64,000 nucleotides of DNA from Theristus sp. LFF4_11 (Eukaryota; Nematoda; Chromadorea; Monhysterida; Xyalidae), in NCBI GenBank assembly GCA_030248135.1, contig JASANC010002348.1, positions 1-64,000 of the forward strand, written 5' to 3'. The notes beneath the pieces were generated by a model. It was given only the letters and a program-made list of their open reading frames with translations. It was not told the origin of the DNA and made no database searches. Shown here one piece after another: positions 38,799 to 50,932 of the stretch. The number at the start of each line of letters is the position of its first letter. The stretch's first letter is position 1. A program made the translations under genes and the position numbers.

Positions 38799-39657
38799 AT
38801 GATGCTGCATTACTTTTGCGTAGCTGCTGTGGTCAGTGCGATTGTCTCAGCACATGAGCCGAAACAGCTTGTTCCGCGTAAGCTTCTCTTGAGCAAACAA
38901 TTTTAAACACGGGTTGTCGCTGATTGATTGCACATTACCACCCAGTTTTGTCGGTCGTCTGTGTTTTTAAAAAGCTGGTGAATTGTCAATGTACGTGTTC
39001 ATATGAATTTCTTAGTTGTCTTTAGTGCCGTACTATCCATCGATCGTGGTTGATCAGTATCGCAAACTCGTACGAAACGGAGTGAAATGTGCTGAGAAAT
39101 GCGCAGTGGAACAGTTTGCTAGCGACGACAAAGAGCTGATGATGGCACTGAAGTTTGACAATCACTTCCTGAGTCTCGCTCGTGGCGCCGAAGTCACTCG
39201 ATACTCAGACATCAGAGACGGACTTTGCGAGTGAGTTGTCGTCGTTGCTAAATGCACACAATGTTGCGTGTTCTTCGCAGAAATCATATTCCCATCATGC
39301 TGACCAACGAATCGGTGGACCAAAACTTTCTAAACTTTTGGATTCGCTGTCTTTTGCGGGTTAAAGCGACCGAAAGCCGCCGAAATCAAAACGGGACTCA
39401 GATCTGTAATGCCACCAGGATAAAGTGGGGCTCAGAGCTTGTCCTCTTTCTGAAACCGGTGGGAAGCAAAAAATGTATATTTCAGCGTTTACAAGCAACA
39501 ACGTCAGTGCATTCGCGAAAACTGTGACTTTCTGCTGCTGAATCAACACCTGAAGTATTTCATGTACGCGTTTGGCAAGGTTTGTCCTGTGATGGTTACC
39601 AAAGACGACGTTGGAGAAGATGCGCCCATTGACTACAAACGACGTCATACAAACTAA
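38799..39657 (+). CDS. Small secreted six-cysteine protein (CPG4-like), copy X, 3 exons, 151 aa
   Basis: Exons 38799-38877, 39026-39230 and 39486-39657, with phases 1 and 2, total 456 nt. The N-terminus is a signal peptide (hydrophobic AAVVSAIVSA, then HE). The mature chain has six cysteines: KCAEKC, LCD, QCIRENC and KVC. The spacing recalls the nematode chondroitin proteoglycan 4 (CPG4) domain, but that assignment is from memory of the family and not certain. It is a clear paralog of the gene at 45670-47140, sharing YPS/YPALI, ..KCA..CA.E.F.., NHFLSL/DEFLSL, VYK.QR.CIRE.CDF and .FG.VC.VM..KD, with the same intron positions and phases. It is likely extracellular; function unknown. The second ATG (38802) is an equally good start. 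Confidence 0.8.
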
Positions 39658-40204
39658 AATTTCTTTGGTAACGACTTAAGTTTACTGCTAAAAATCACTG
39701 TTTTATATGCGTAGTCAATGCGATTTTAATGAAGTCTACAGTAGTTCACTGTTAAAATATGGATACTTATGTTGATTGGCGCCCGCATTCACTGCATGCT
39801 TTCAGTTTGTGACCCAAGTGAAATTGTACACAATGTGCGTCTATGCATTTTCTGTTTTGAAATTCAATACGCATCGCCGAATGTAAACTTCAGACTTTTA
39901 AAATATACATGCATTTGTTTAATTAAAAAAACATTGAAAATACGGAAAAGTACATTTTGTTTTGATGCATTTTTTACAAAATATGAGCGTTTATCAAATG
40001 ATTCGCATCTGGTTAGCATCAGCTTTTTGCCCAATTATTATTTGCTTAGACAACGCAAACAAAGCAGCAGCGCAATGACTTTCAGAAATTGGGCATAGTT
40101 GCAAAAGTTAAAATTGTGTTCGCAAATTGGCATTTTGATTAAACAGTTCTATGCTGTGTAGATTCGAAAGTTTAAAAATGTAAGAACCGTAGAAGTGTAC
40201 GACC
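39658..40204. other. Intergenic, upstream of the receptor gene
   Basis: No gene recognised. A signal-peptide exon for the receptor that follows might lie here, since the receptor's first recognised exon lacks one, but I could not identify it with confidence. Confidence 0.3.
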
Positions 40205-43200
40205 ATGATGAACCTGACCATTGTGTACCAAGTGACTGAGCCTTATCTGTTTGAATGCGCCATCGCTTCTCAGCTGCGTCGCACGTCTGAGTGCATAGCG
40301 CCTGGCATGGACGCTGAATGGTTTGAAGCAATCATACGCTCAATGAGGACGCCCATTGCGTTCCAGCTAGTTTCTCCATTGGAAATTCAGCAGCAGCTTC
40401 ACGAGAAAAGTATTAACAACTCGTTAGAAACTGTCAATAAACAGAGTCGATGACACAGTTCAAAACGCTGCTAGTTTGTCTATAATAAGAAATGAAATAT
40501 CGAATTGATAAATACAAACTAGGAGGCCAGAGGCAAACCACACCTAGGTACAAGTGTACCCAAATTCATCCGCGTTACGACACCATATGTAATTACTGGT
40601 GAAGCGGGTTCTTTATACATATGGTTCTGTCTTCTGGAACTGTCATACAGAATCTTGATTGGTGATTGGTACACCGTATGTTACTTCTCTGTTTGTGACC
40701 GTTTCTGACGAACAGATTTTACAAGCAACGATGTGCATGAATTCAATTCGATTACCAACAATCCACTTCTACCCTACGTTCTATCAGGACTGTGCGCGTT
40801 TACCACAAGAACACCTAATCTTAGAATGTTACGCTCGTTGCAACGTAATCGTTGGAGTAACGGCCCGTTTATACCTGACGTATGTAGGCGTACGTCGACG
40901 TACTTCAGGCATGAACGGTAGTATGCAATAACACGGGACCTGACGTGACGTGACGTCACGTGACGAAAACATAACATAACATGACATAACATAACATAAC
41001 ATAACATAACATAACATAACATAACATAACATAACATAACATAACATAACATAACATAACATAACATAACATAACATAACATAACATAACATAACATAAC
41101 ATAACATAACATAACATAACATAACATAACATAACATAACATAACATAACATAACATAACATAACATAACATAACATAACATAACATAACATAACATAAC
41201 ATAACATAACATAACATAACATAACGTAACATAACATAACATAACATAACATAACATAACATAACATAACATAACATAACATAACATAACATGTCACCAC
41301 ATTTTATATAACCACATAACATAGCCTGTCACTTTGTGGCATAATACCGAGCCCGCGCGATTTTGCAGTAATAAAAAGAATAACCGGCATCGGGCTTGGT
41401 CGGGAAATCAAGAACTCGTTTGTGGCTAATAACCGAATCCCTGAAATTACCTCTGCTGTGACAGGCGCGCTGCCAGACAGACAAACTAGTCACCAGCTCA
41501 CCGCCCAGCTTATTATGTTCAGAATTGCTGTGACAATTATTCAGTGCCACAAAGCAAAATTGTTGCTTTGGATTTGTCATCTTTTCCCTTTCAAAAAATA
41601 GTGTTTTTACTTTTTATGAGCTACGACAAAAATAAAAAAACCATTCGATTCGTCTTGATCTGCTGAACATTTTCTACTATATATTATGCCCTAATGCGGT
41701 CTAGGGCTATTTTAAAAACTGGTTTTTGTTCATATTCACGTTTTTTGGTCCTTTAGAACCGTTTTCGGGCATGGTTAGGGGTGCACCAAAAAGCTTTCGA
41801 AAGAGCTGGCTTTGTGCAAAGTTTCATTTAAAAAAGTCCCCCATGTACTGAGTATTTTACTTTTGGTACCCGGATCGCGATTATGGTCGCTGAAACCGAC
41901 ATGCCCTGACATGTCTGCTGCTGTGACCAGGCGCTGCCAGACAGACAAACTAGTGCCCTAAAAGCTCCGCCAGCTTATTATGTTGATTAGCTGATGACAT
42001 TTTGTGAAACAGCAAGCGATTGTTGCTGATGTGTCTCTTTTGGGTTTTCGGTTTGTGACTCAGACCGTTGGGGTATGGGGTGCGGTTCCGCAGAGGCCGG
42101 TTTTTTAGCGTCTGGTTGGATCCGTATGGTCACGACGATTTGAATGTACTACACAAACTCCCTTTTTCATTTAAGTAAGACCTTTTTTGTATCTCGGTCC
42201 GGTTATTTTGCTTTCGCCAGCTCTGTATTCTGCTGAAAAGAGGACAGCTTGAAAAAACATACTGTAACAAAGCATAACATAGCTTGACTGCAACATAAAA
42301 TTTGAAAATGTTTTGTGGGATGAGTTCTTGGTGAGACGCGCATCCAGGGTACGTAAACACGACACTGAACGGGTACTCGTTGTCAGGAACGGGTGCAGAA
42401 TATTTCCTACTCAGTGATCCGTTGCAATCGATGGTACAACATAAGGCGGTTGTAACTACAAACTGGAACACTCCAGGTTACTGTTTTCAAGTTGTGCAAC
42501 AGATATTACTTTTTAAAGTTTTTATAATTTAAAAGTCAAACAACGAAGAAATGTGCATGCTGCATGTATATTTTGTTAATGTGGACGCTGATCGTGGCCG
42601 ACTGATAGTTAGAAATGTTTTGTGAAATCAGTTAGCTGCGTTTCTTCTTGTTTTTGCAGACTTGGTAGCAAGCTCAATGGAAATTTGGTCCGTGTTCGAC
42701 TGGCCCAGTTGGCTTTTGATCGTGATGCTGGTTGCAGCGATGAAACTACACCAGTCGCTGGTCGACAGACTCACTGAATCAACCTCTACTACCGATAAAA
42801 GTCTGGTTTGCAGAACAAATCAGACACGCATCACACGTTCTTGCGTTGTTTCGAGCTACAAGAATACTTATTACATGCATGTGTATGTTTGGCAAGCTCT
42901 GACAACCCGACTATACTTTGAAGATTTCTTCTGTTGCACCCGAGTGCATCCAGACGCCAGCTGCGCCAACATGAGTGTTTTACTGCGTTCAGTCTTCAAC
43001 AATGAACGCTTCAAATCATCAAAATCTGTCGGTTTCCTGCTGGCGTTTTTCTATGGGCTCGTTATGGCGTTGTACAGGGGCCAGTTTTAAAATTTTCTTC
43101 TGGTCATTCAATGGTTCGGTTTGGGGTAAAAGTCGGCGTTGTGGCAGAAGAACAAATGTTTCATACACTCCACCTCGCCAGTTTTGGTCAACTATCGAAA

Positions 43201-44864
43201 ACCTTCTTTCATCGCAACACCTTATTCTTATCTAAATTTTATAGATTGTTTTGTTTGTTTGTTTTTGTTGGAATTTTAGGCGATGTTTTTAGCCAGGGCT
43301 AACCAAAAGAAGCGTAGAGTAGGGTCGAGTAGGGCTCCCATCGATTTTTTTTCTGTCATTAAGTGCCTATACACCCCTCGGCGGGGCTTGATCCCCGAAC
43401 GCAACGCACAACTCAGTCTAAAGCGCTACCACCAGGCCATGAGGGTAACACTAATGACAATTTCCATTTCTTCCATCCCTAAACTAAACGGTTGAGCGAC
43501 TGTTGGAACTTTCTAAGACTGACCCCAGCTGCGGTTTGACTGGTGGTCTCATGGTGACGCCACACAAGTTTCTGTTTGATTCTTTTGATGAGTTGCTGGA
43601 CTTGATTGAAACTGGCAAAGTGCAGCCGATTGGGCGTATTGCGTCCAGCCCAACCAAACGAAACGCCGCTGAAAATGAGTGAGTGCGCATGTGCTGTACT
43701 TATTAGAAGTAATGATAACGAATCAGCCAATGAACGTCGAGAATCGTTTCCAGCCAACTGTCTTATGCGCAGCATCGTTTTTATCGTGCCCTCCAATCGA
43801 ACCCAATTAAAATAGTGGACTTTAGCAGCAAGGCAAGCGAACACGCAGTGGTGACCAGACTGAGACAAGGAACTGACGTGCTGTTGACGGAGCAGATATT
43901 CGGTCAACGATTCACTGCGAAACACTGCGGTCTCAGATTCGTTGAACTGCCAGGTTTGCATTGAAAAACAAAACAAAAACGAGAGAACACTGTATTTCAC
44001 CTGTTTCCTGCACCTGTTCCCTGAAATGTTGTTTGAAATGTTCTTACAGTTGTTATTGTGCTTTTTTGGATGGCGTTTGTTTGGTGACACGATACGTGTA
44101 CGTACCTGTACAGTTGCTAGTTTATCCCCGTGATGCTACGGTTTCTCAGTTTACAGTTTATATACTCAGCTATTGTTTTCTGCTTGCAGAGCTGACCAGC
44201 AGCGGTGCAGCAGCGATGTACTACTTCTCTAAATCGACCACCGACCCTGCATTTTTGAAAGAATTCAATTACGGGATCATTCGAAGCCAATCGTATCTTT
44301 GGCTGATACGACGACGATACAACGAGTTGCTCAGCAGGCGAACTGGAGAGGGTGCCAGGTGCCCGGACACGCCGACACACCGTGAGTCCAACGGACACCA
44401 AGAGCCTCACCCTCCGGCAGAATGTTACGTGTCGCAGAGCATTTGGGTTGCATTGATCCCCGTCAAGCAGCTGTTTTGCATTGCGAGTCATACCACACGG
44501 TCAACATATGCCCATCCATTCTAAAACTCAATTCATGCCATGGTACATGTGTCGATGTGTCATGTGTCGCATTAAAAACGAAAGATTACCAGTGTGAATA
44601 GCACGTTTGTTTGGTGGTTTTGTCTACAACAACAAGGTAACAAATTTGTTAGCCATTTTTAGAAGGTTTGGAGATGGAACTGACGTTTACAAACACGATT
44701 TCGCCTAATTTGTAGGTGGCAGTGTCTCGCTCTCAAAGCGTCGCACGTTTGGCATGGAGAATGCGCTGTCGCTGTTTGTGCTGGTTGCCGTTGGCGCGTT
44801 GCTATCAGCATTCTTGTTCATTGGCGAAACCATTTGTGCAGCATACATCAGCCGAACAACATAA
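40205..44864 (+). CDS. Ionotropic-glutamate-receptor-like (IR-type) channel, 7 exons, 458 aa
   Basis: Exons 40205-40409, 42348-42476, 42660-43083, 43529-43678, 43826-43953, 44190-44381 and 44716-44864. All phases agree and the sum is 1377 nt with TAA. AATAAA follows at 44995. The order fits the ligand-gated channel fold without an amino-terminal domain. An S1-like start (NLTIVYQVTEPYLFECA, then GMDAEWFEAIIRSM) is followed by a first membrane segment (WPSWLLIVMLVAAM, exon 3) and a pore-region segment (GFLLAFFYGLVMAL). S2 follows with TPHKFLFDSFDELLDLI, RQGTDVLLTEQIF and the characteristic FLKEFNYGIIRSQSYLWLI before M4 (MENALSLFVLVAVGALLSAF). The canonical SYTANLAAFL motif is not conserved, so it is a divergent member, and ligand and ion selectivity are unknown. 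The exon 3 donor could be 43083 or an alternative at 43071. A signal-peptide exon may be missing upstream. Intron 1 contains a ~320 bp pentanucleotide array. Confidence 0.72.
40971..41290 (+). repeat. (ATAAC)~64 pentanucleotide array
   Basis: About 320 bp of near-perfect ATAAC repeats, with very few interruptions (for example ATAACG at 41221). They are preceded by a short (TGACG)n run that turns into its own complement (GACGTCACGTGACG). It lies in intron 1 of the receptor gene. The long Met-Leu-Cys-Tyr-Val frames on the minus strand are artefacts. Confidence 0.95.
43248..43452 (-). mobile_element. tRNA-derived SINE, second full copy
   Basis: Same order as the copy at 8592-8777. The head CCTCATGGCCTGGTGGTAGCG is followed by a B box GGGGATCAAGCCCC, GACAGAAAAAAAATCGATGG, AGCCCTGGCTAAAAACATCG and a short A-rich (AAC/AAAC)n tail. 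It lies in intron 3 of the receptor gene. Confidence 0.7.
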
Positions 44865-45669
44865 TTATCAGCAATTATTACTATTTTCGTTAATCACACT
44901 GAGAATTTGCAGTTTTTAGTTGCGCAACTCAACACTTTGACAACATTGCAATATCATGTAGATGTGACCTTAAGTTAATTGAACACACAGCAGCAATAAA
45001 TGCTGGATGATTTTTAAAAGTTGGTCGTCTGCTGGTTTCTTACTGAACATGAACATGTCGCGGTTTCACTTTTCTCACGAAAGGCAAAAAATGCGACATA
45101 TTTCCGTTTATACTGTCTGGGTCATTTTCATTCCAGAAACAAGTTTTGTCAAGCCCACACAAATTAACGAGCAAATGTTGCGTGAACACATTCAAACATC
45201 AACTTCGCTTTTGGAAATTGTCCTGATTTTATCGTTTTATTGCGCCGCTAAATACAATTATTGTCTCAATTGCTATGTACTTTCACTTCTGCAGTTTTTA
45301 TTTCTGCCACACAGTTTTTTGATTAAAAGAGCATTATTTTGTGTTGAAATAAAATTTTTTGAACGCGTCTTGCTCACAAAATGCTTGGTGAATTTAAAAT
45401 GCATTCAGTCTAAAAAACTGAAAATGCATTCAGTCTGTTTGTGTAAAAGTGAAAACTAATGAAAGTGTGAAACAATTGCAAAATGTTGCGTTAATAATAA
45501 CAATAAAAAACAGTTTTACTGAAAAAAACAATAAGTTTTCTGCATTCAAAAAACATTTGGCTAACATTTTTACGAAAACCCAACAGATTTCAAACACATT
45601 TTATTTCGTTTTCAAAAACACACACATTCGCATTTCTAGTTTAGTTTGTTGAAAGATCAGATCGCAAAC
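44865..45669. other. Receptor 3' UTR and spacer
   Basis: AATAAA at 44995-45000, 131 nt after the receptor stop, is a good poly(A) signal. The rest is A/T-rich spacer ahead of the next gene. An open frame at 45007-45459 shows no domain and is probably chance. Confidence 0.5.
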
Positions 45670-47140
45670 ATGCTCGTTCTGCTGGCCGCCGTGCACTTGA
45701 TCGTTGCTGTCAGCGCCTACGCCGGCAACAACCGACGACGCTCGGAGCCGAAAATGCTGGTGCCAAGTACGTTCGCTTCAGCACAATTTCAGAAAACAGC
45801 GTGTTAGCAACATCTCACTAAGGCCACAACTACGATCTGTATGCCCTTTGCACAAATATCTTCACGTTGGAGTTTCTTCGCAGTGATCTTTCACTGAACT
45901 GCGTGATATCAAAGTGCAGTAAAACTGCAAACCGTTCAGCGCAATTGTGTTATTGTGCGTCATTCTGCAGTGCCCATCTATCCTGCACTGATCATGGACA
46001 GCGCACATAAACTGAACGAACTCGCACGGCGCCCACCGGGCAAATGCGCACAGGAGTGTGCGCTTGAGAAGTTCATTGGCGATGACGAGCACCTGATGAA
46101 GGTCGTCTCGTTCCACGACGAGTTCCTCAGTCTCTTTGGAGCAGTCACGAAAACTTGGGAGAACTGGGACCCCATTTGCAGGTGTGTGTCATTTGGTACT
46201 TTCATAAACATCGTTACTTTTCTGGCTTTACTGAAGGAAAACAAGAGTCAAGTTTCCTAAATGTTGTTCAGTAAAATAGGCATTTGCTTCTGAAAGTGAA
46301 TGGATACTGTAGATATGTACGCAATGGCCGAGAAAACATGACAGCTTTTTTCAAGGGTGTAAGGAGCGAAATTTGATTGAAAGAAAAAAGACATTCAGAA
46401 ATCCAACTGTGTCAAATTTGACGTGTTTTTTAACTGGAAAAAGGCGTTCTTGAAATGAGAACTTTTAGTTTACGACTAATCCAGCCTTGCAGGAGAATAC
46501 AAATATTGCTTTATTTATTTGGCCATGCTGTACATATACTACTGTACATGTAAGTCGATCATGTCGATCGGACCGAACTGATTAAATTTGCTTCAGCAAC
46601 GTCCATTTGTTATTTACTGGTACCAAAATTTGTAACGCTGTGCGAATTTGGAAAGCGAATTTCTTAGAACACATGAACTCGGTGTGACACGTTCGACCAA
46701 ATAGGCCAACGCCGTTATTTGTATTGTGGATTTATTCAAACGTGTCCGGACCAAAATGACGTCATTTGCTTTAAAAACGCCCGTTTGTCAAAGTACAGGC
46801 ACTAAAATTTCAGTTTGGAGTGACTGATTTGACATTGACCATTTGTTTACGGGAAGAAATCGGCTAAACGGAAAGTCTGGTTTGCTGTGAACGACAAGCG
46901 CATGTTTGGCGGCACATGACGTCACTTCATACTTTTGAATGTTTGAAAAAATGTCATACTCTTTGTTGCAGCGTCTACAAGAAGCAACGCGAATGCATCC
47001 GAGAACAGTGCGACTTTGCATTGCGCAACTTGCACTTTGAATATTACATGCGCACATTCGGAAGGGTGTGTGACGTGATGATACCAAAGGATGAAGATGA
47101 TAAGGCACATGCCGACGGCTATGCCGCTAAAACGGACTGA
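45670..47140 (+). CDS. Small secreted six-cysteine protein (CPG4-like), copy Y, 3 exons, 158 aa
   Basis: Exons 45670-45766, 45971-46181 and 46972-47140, with phases 1 and 2, total 477 nt. The signal peptide is MLVLLAAVHLIVAVSA then YA. A short basic spacer (NNRRRSEPK) precedes the domain. Six cysteines occur as KCAQEC, ICS, ECIREQC and RVC, in the same arrangement as copy X, followed by an acidic tail (KDEDDKAHADG). The paralogy to 38799-39657 is evident from identical intron phases and shared motifs. The two genes flank the receptor gene on the same strand, so a tandem duplication around or before the insertion of the receptor is likely. Intron 2 has been enlarged by two MITEs. The nearest AATAAA is at 47561, in the first unit of the downstream satellite. 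Confidence 0.82.
46317..46534 (+). mobile_element. MITE, TATGGCCGA family, copy 2
   Basis: The ends GTACGCAATGGCCGAGAAAA and TTTATTTGGCCATGCTGTAC are imperfect inverted repeats. The interior matches 62077-62347 (CAGCTTTTTTCAAGGGTG, TGTGTCAAATTTGAC). Located in intron 2 of the six-cysteine gene Y. Confidence 0.7.
46738..46935 (+). mobile_element. MITE with TGACGTCA palindromes, copy 1
   Basis: AAACGTGTCCGGACCAAAA then TGACGTCATTTGC on the left and ACATGACGTCACTTCA on the right. About 90 percent similar by eye to 56247-56452, but the outer right repeat is lost. Located in intron 2 of the six-cysteine gene Y, ending about 37 bp before its last exon. Confidence 0.7.
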
Positions 47141-47550
47141 AAGACAATCTGCAGCTGCATACGCCTGCAGAATCTGAGGACTTTTTTGTGTTCACAGGAA
47201 AGACGATTATTTTATGTCGTTCGCATGTTCACTTTATCTGCGGTTTCATGTCAACATGCGGTCGTAACATGAGCACGACAAAATGACATGCGGTCGTAAC
47301 ATGAGCACGACATGTATTTTGTCTCAGCTCGTTCGCATGCAACATAGTTTCGAATTATAAGCAGCAACTTTTAATGAGAACATAATGACGTGCGTGATAC
47401 TGCGTGTGGTCGCCCCCTTCACACGCAGTCGCATGTTGTTATTTCATGTGCATATAATGTGCATACAAAGCGCTAAAGAACTGAACAAACTGCTCGTTTG
47501 TTTTTCTGTAAACCGCATTTCATTTCTAATTGAAATTTAATCTACATAGC

Positions 47551-48780
47551 GTGTGTCACCAATAAAACCGTCGGTGATCAGCATACCGACGGCTCATGTA
47601 TCTTTAGGAGATGTGTGCGCGCGCGTGTGTCACCAATAAACCGTCGGTGATCAGCACACCGACGGCTCATGTATCTTAAGGGGATGTGTGCGCGCGCGTG
47701 TGTCACCAATAAACCGTCGGTGATCAGCACACCGACGGCTCATGTATCTTAAGGGGATGTGTGCGCGCGTGTGTGTCACCAATAAACCGTCGGTGATCAG
47801 CACACCGACGGCTCATGTATCTTAAGGGGATGTGTGCGCGCGCGTGTGTCACCAATAAACCGTCGGTGATCAGCACACCGACGGCTCATGTATCTTAAGG
47901 GGATGTGTGCGCGCGCGTGTGTCACCAATAAACCGTCGGTGATCAGCACACCGACGGCTCATGTATCTTAAGGGGATGTGTGCGCGCGCGTGTGTCACCA
48001 ATAAACCGTCGGTGATCAGCACACCGACGGCTCATGTATCTTAAGGGGATGTGTGCGCGCGCGTGTGTCACCAATAAACCGTCAGTGATCAGCACACCGA
48101 CGGCTCATGTATCTTAAGGGGATGTGTGCGCGCGCGTGTGTCACCAATAAACCGTCGGTGATCAGCATACCGACGGCTCATGTATCTTTAGGGGATGTGT
48201 GCGCGCGCGTGTGTCACCAATAAACCGTCGGTGATCAGCACACCGGCGGCTCATGTATCTTAAGGGGATGTGTGCGCGCGCGTGTGTCACCAATAAACCG
48301 TCGGTGATGAGCACACCGACGGCTCATGTATCTTAAGGGGATGTGTGCGCGCGCGTGTGTCACCAATAAACCGTCGGTGATCAGCACACCGACGGCTCAT
48401 GTATCTTAAGGGGATGTGTGCGCGCGCGTGTGTCACCAATAAACCGTCGGTGATCAGCATACCGACGGCTCATGTATCTTTAGGGGATGTGTGCGCGCGC
48501 GTGTGTCACCAATAAACCGTCGGTGATCAGCACACCGGCGGCTCATGTATCTTAAGGGGATGTGTGCGCGCGCGTGTGTCACCAATAAACCGTCGGTGAT
48601 CAGCACACCGACGGCTCATGTATCTTTAGGAGATGTGTGCGCGCGCGTGTGTCACCAATAAACCGTCGGTGATCAGCCAACCGACGGCTCATGTATCTTA
48701 AGGGGATGTGTGCGCGCGCGTGTGTCACCAATAAACCGTCGGTGATCAGCCAACCGACGGCTCATATATCCTTGGCGTGT
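47551..48780 (+). repeat. 73 bp satellite, ~17 copies, each with AATAAA, hairpin and alternating GC/GT tract
   Basis: Each unit reads TGTGTCACCAATAAA, then the stem CCGTCGGTG, a 7-base loop (ATCAGCA), the complementary stem CACCGACGG, CTCATGTATCTTAAGGGG, and ATGTGTGCGCGCGCG. Units are nearly identical. Variants are shared by non-adjacent units (CATACCGACGG with CTTTAGG; CCAACCGACGG near the right end), which suggests higher-order amplification. The first unit begins about 410 bp after the six-cysteine gene Y. Confidence 0.92.
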
Positions 48781-49559
48781 TTATTTGACAATGAAAAGCA
48801 GTTTAACAATGAAAACTATTTTACAGAATAAAACCTAAACAGATAAAGACAACAATAATAAAAGCTGCGCAGCATGAAATGTTGCATTTAATGCAAATTT
48901 CATGCACTTTATAAGTCGCAACTTAAAACGAGTCATAAAACGACAAACTTGCGCTTTATGTTGAATGGAAAATATGTTGCTTAAAACGACTACTTGATCA
49001 CGTGGTCATGCAAATTTAAAGCCAGCATTTCACGACATAAAAAAATCGTTTTTCCTGTGGTTATGTACCAAAATTGTCAGACACATGTCGCACTTCAACT
49101 TTGGCACTGTAAATATGTTTGATATTCACATGTTTTGTTTGCTATTTTTGTGCAGAAGATGCATTTTCACAGGTTTTTTGTTTTCCAGGCCATTTTTTGG
49201 TGAAAAAAGGCAAATTATTATTGTCATTGTGCTAGTCGACATGCCATTATTTGCTGGCGCAGCTTGTCAGCGGAACAGTTCTCGAATGGTTCAGTTTCAC
49301 TGACACTAATGGCAGACAGAACTTGATAACAGAAAAGTGCGCTCTCAGCGCAATGTGAAAGGTGGAATATGAGTGGCAGCCATAAAAGTTACGTGCTAAA
49401 TAGAATAGACACTTTGTAGACTTCGGAATCAAATGCGAAACAATACGTCTGACAACGGCTTTACTCAAACTGGAAACTGTGCGAATGCTTACTGAACTGA
49501 TGTCAATTGTTCCGCGAGTCTCTGATATGAACCGTTTTTGATTGTCACTCGTTATGATG
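48781..49559. other. Spacer between the satellite and the GPCR-like exons
   Basis: A/T-rich, no gene recognised. Confidence 0.3.
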
Positions 49560-50901
49560 TTAGACGCCTGCGGAAAGCTCAAAACTAAAAGCGAGAAAAC
49601 TGTGCGGTCCCTGGGTAATTCGATGCGCTGATAATAAGTTTTGATTAGACTTCGCATGCGACCTATTTTTAGATGCCAATTCAAGACGTGTACGACGAGT
49701 GAATCGTGTAACTGAATATTCATCTTCTGCTAGGTCTACCAAATCAATCACAGCCAATCAAGAAATCAGTAAACGAACAACAATGAGTAAAGTGCAATGT
49801 TGACAGAGCAGTAAAAAATGGCGAGACACCTGCAATCGAACGGAACGAACCGAAATTTATGTGTAAAATAGATTGGACAAACGGAGAACAAAGTGCAGAC
49901 TGAAACCATCTGAACAGACTTTCCCAACATACTGCAAAAATCTAAACAAGAAATAGTTTGGAACGCCAAACTTCAGTGCATATTGGATCACAAAGTAAGC
50001 CAGTGTGTCGTTCGAAAAGAATACGAAAACTGAAAAGAAAATGAAAAAGATCACAGCTGTCAGACCAACCGCACTGCCGCCTACCCTGAGCTGAATAAAA
50101 ACAGAAGCACAACAAAACTTGGCACGTTCAATGTACATTCAACGAACCCGTTTCAAAAAAATGACAGCAGAAAGTCAATCTATGTACGGTCAAATGGCTA
50201 GCAAAAAAAACATTAAAACAATAACTGACCCGAAACAATACAAATACCCTATGTGACGCGAAGGATGATCGATCTAGTTTGCACACTTGCGAAACTCAGA
50301 AAAACAAACATGAAAACTGCAAATCACATTCAAAGCTTGCGTCAAATTATGCACAAATCGAACAATCAAAGTTGTGAACGAAACTACCACGTCAAAGCAA
50401 ACAAGCTTTAAAAATAACTGCGGCGCCACTGGAAATTTGTTACGCGTTGAATCGGATTTAGGGAACCAATCAGCGAATAACAAAAGAAAGCGCTGCCGCA
50501 GTATAGCAAAATTGCAAAATGATGACACAACTCAAAAGTCCACGCCACTCAACAACAAGACGACCGCCGATTGTCCAACTTAACCAATGGTCAATTGCGA
50601 TTCAACCGCAATCATGCAGCTGGTCAACGCAACAACAAGAACAACAAGAACACGCTCTCTCAAATATCTTCGTTTCTCAACATGCCTCATATTGACAACA
50701 ACAAAGAAAAACAAGAAACCGAACAACAAACAACAAGCAGTTGCCAAGTTTCATGTCCAATGGGCGGGCGGTGCAGGCAGCGCGCTAGCTGGCGGCGAAC
50801 ACTGGAACTTTGGTGCGTCATACGGTGACGCGCTGACGCCGTGCACGTTCGTTTCGCTCGTTTTTCGATTGCAGCTCATCTGAAATTGAACCAAGAGCGC
50901 C

Positions 50902-50932
<31 letters not shown>

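Noticed and set aside
40774..41322. Minus-strand frames encoding a Met-Leu-Cys-Tyr-Val repeat protein
   Set aside because: A pentanucleotide array without stop codons stays open in every frame; it lies in an intron of the receptor gene.
45007..45459. 150-residue plus-strand frame after the receptor gene
   Set aside because: It starts just after the receptor's poly(A) signal, has A/T-rich codon use unlike real exons here, and shows no domain.
47551..48780. CRISPR array (regular 73 bp units with palindromes)
   Set aside because: Units are repeated end to end without unique spacers, and the genome is a metazoan one. It is a satellite.
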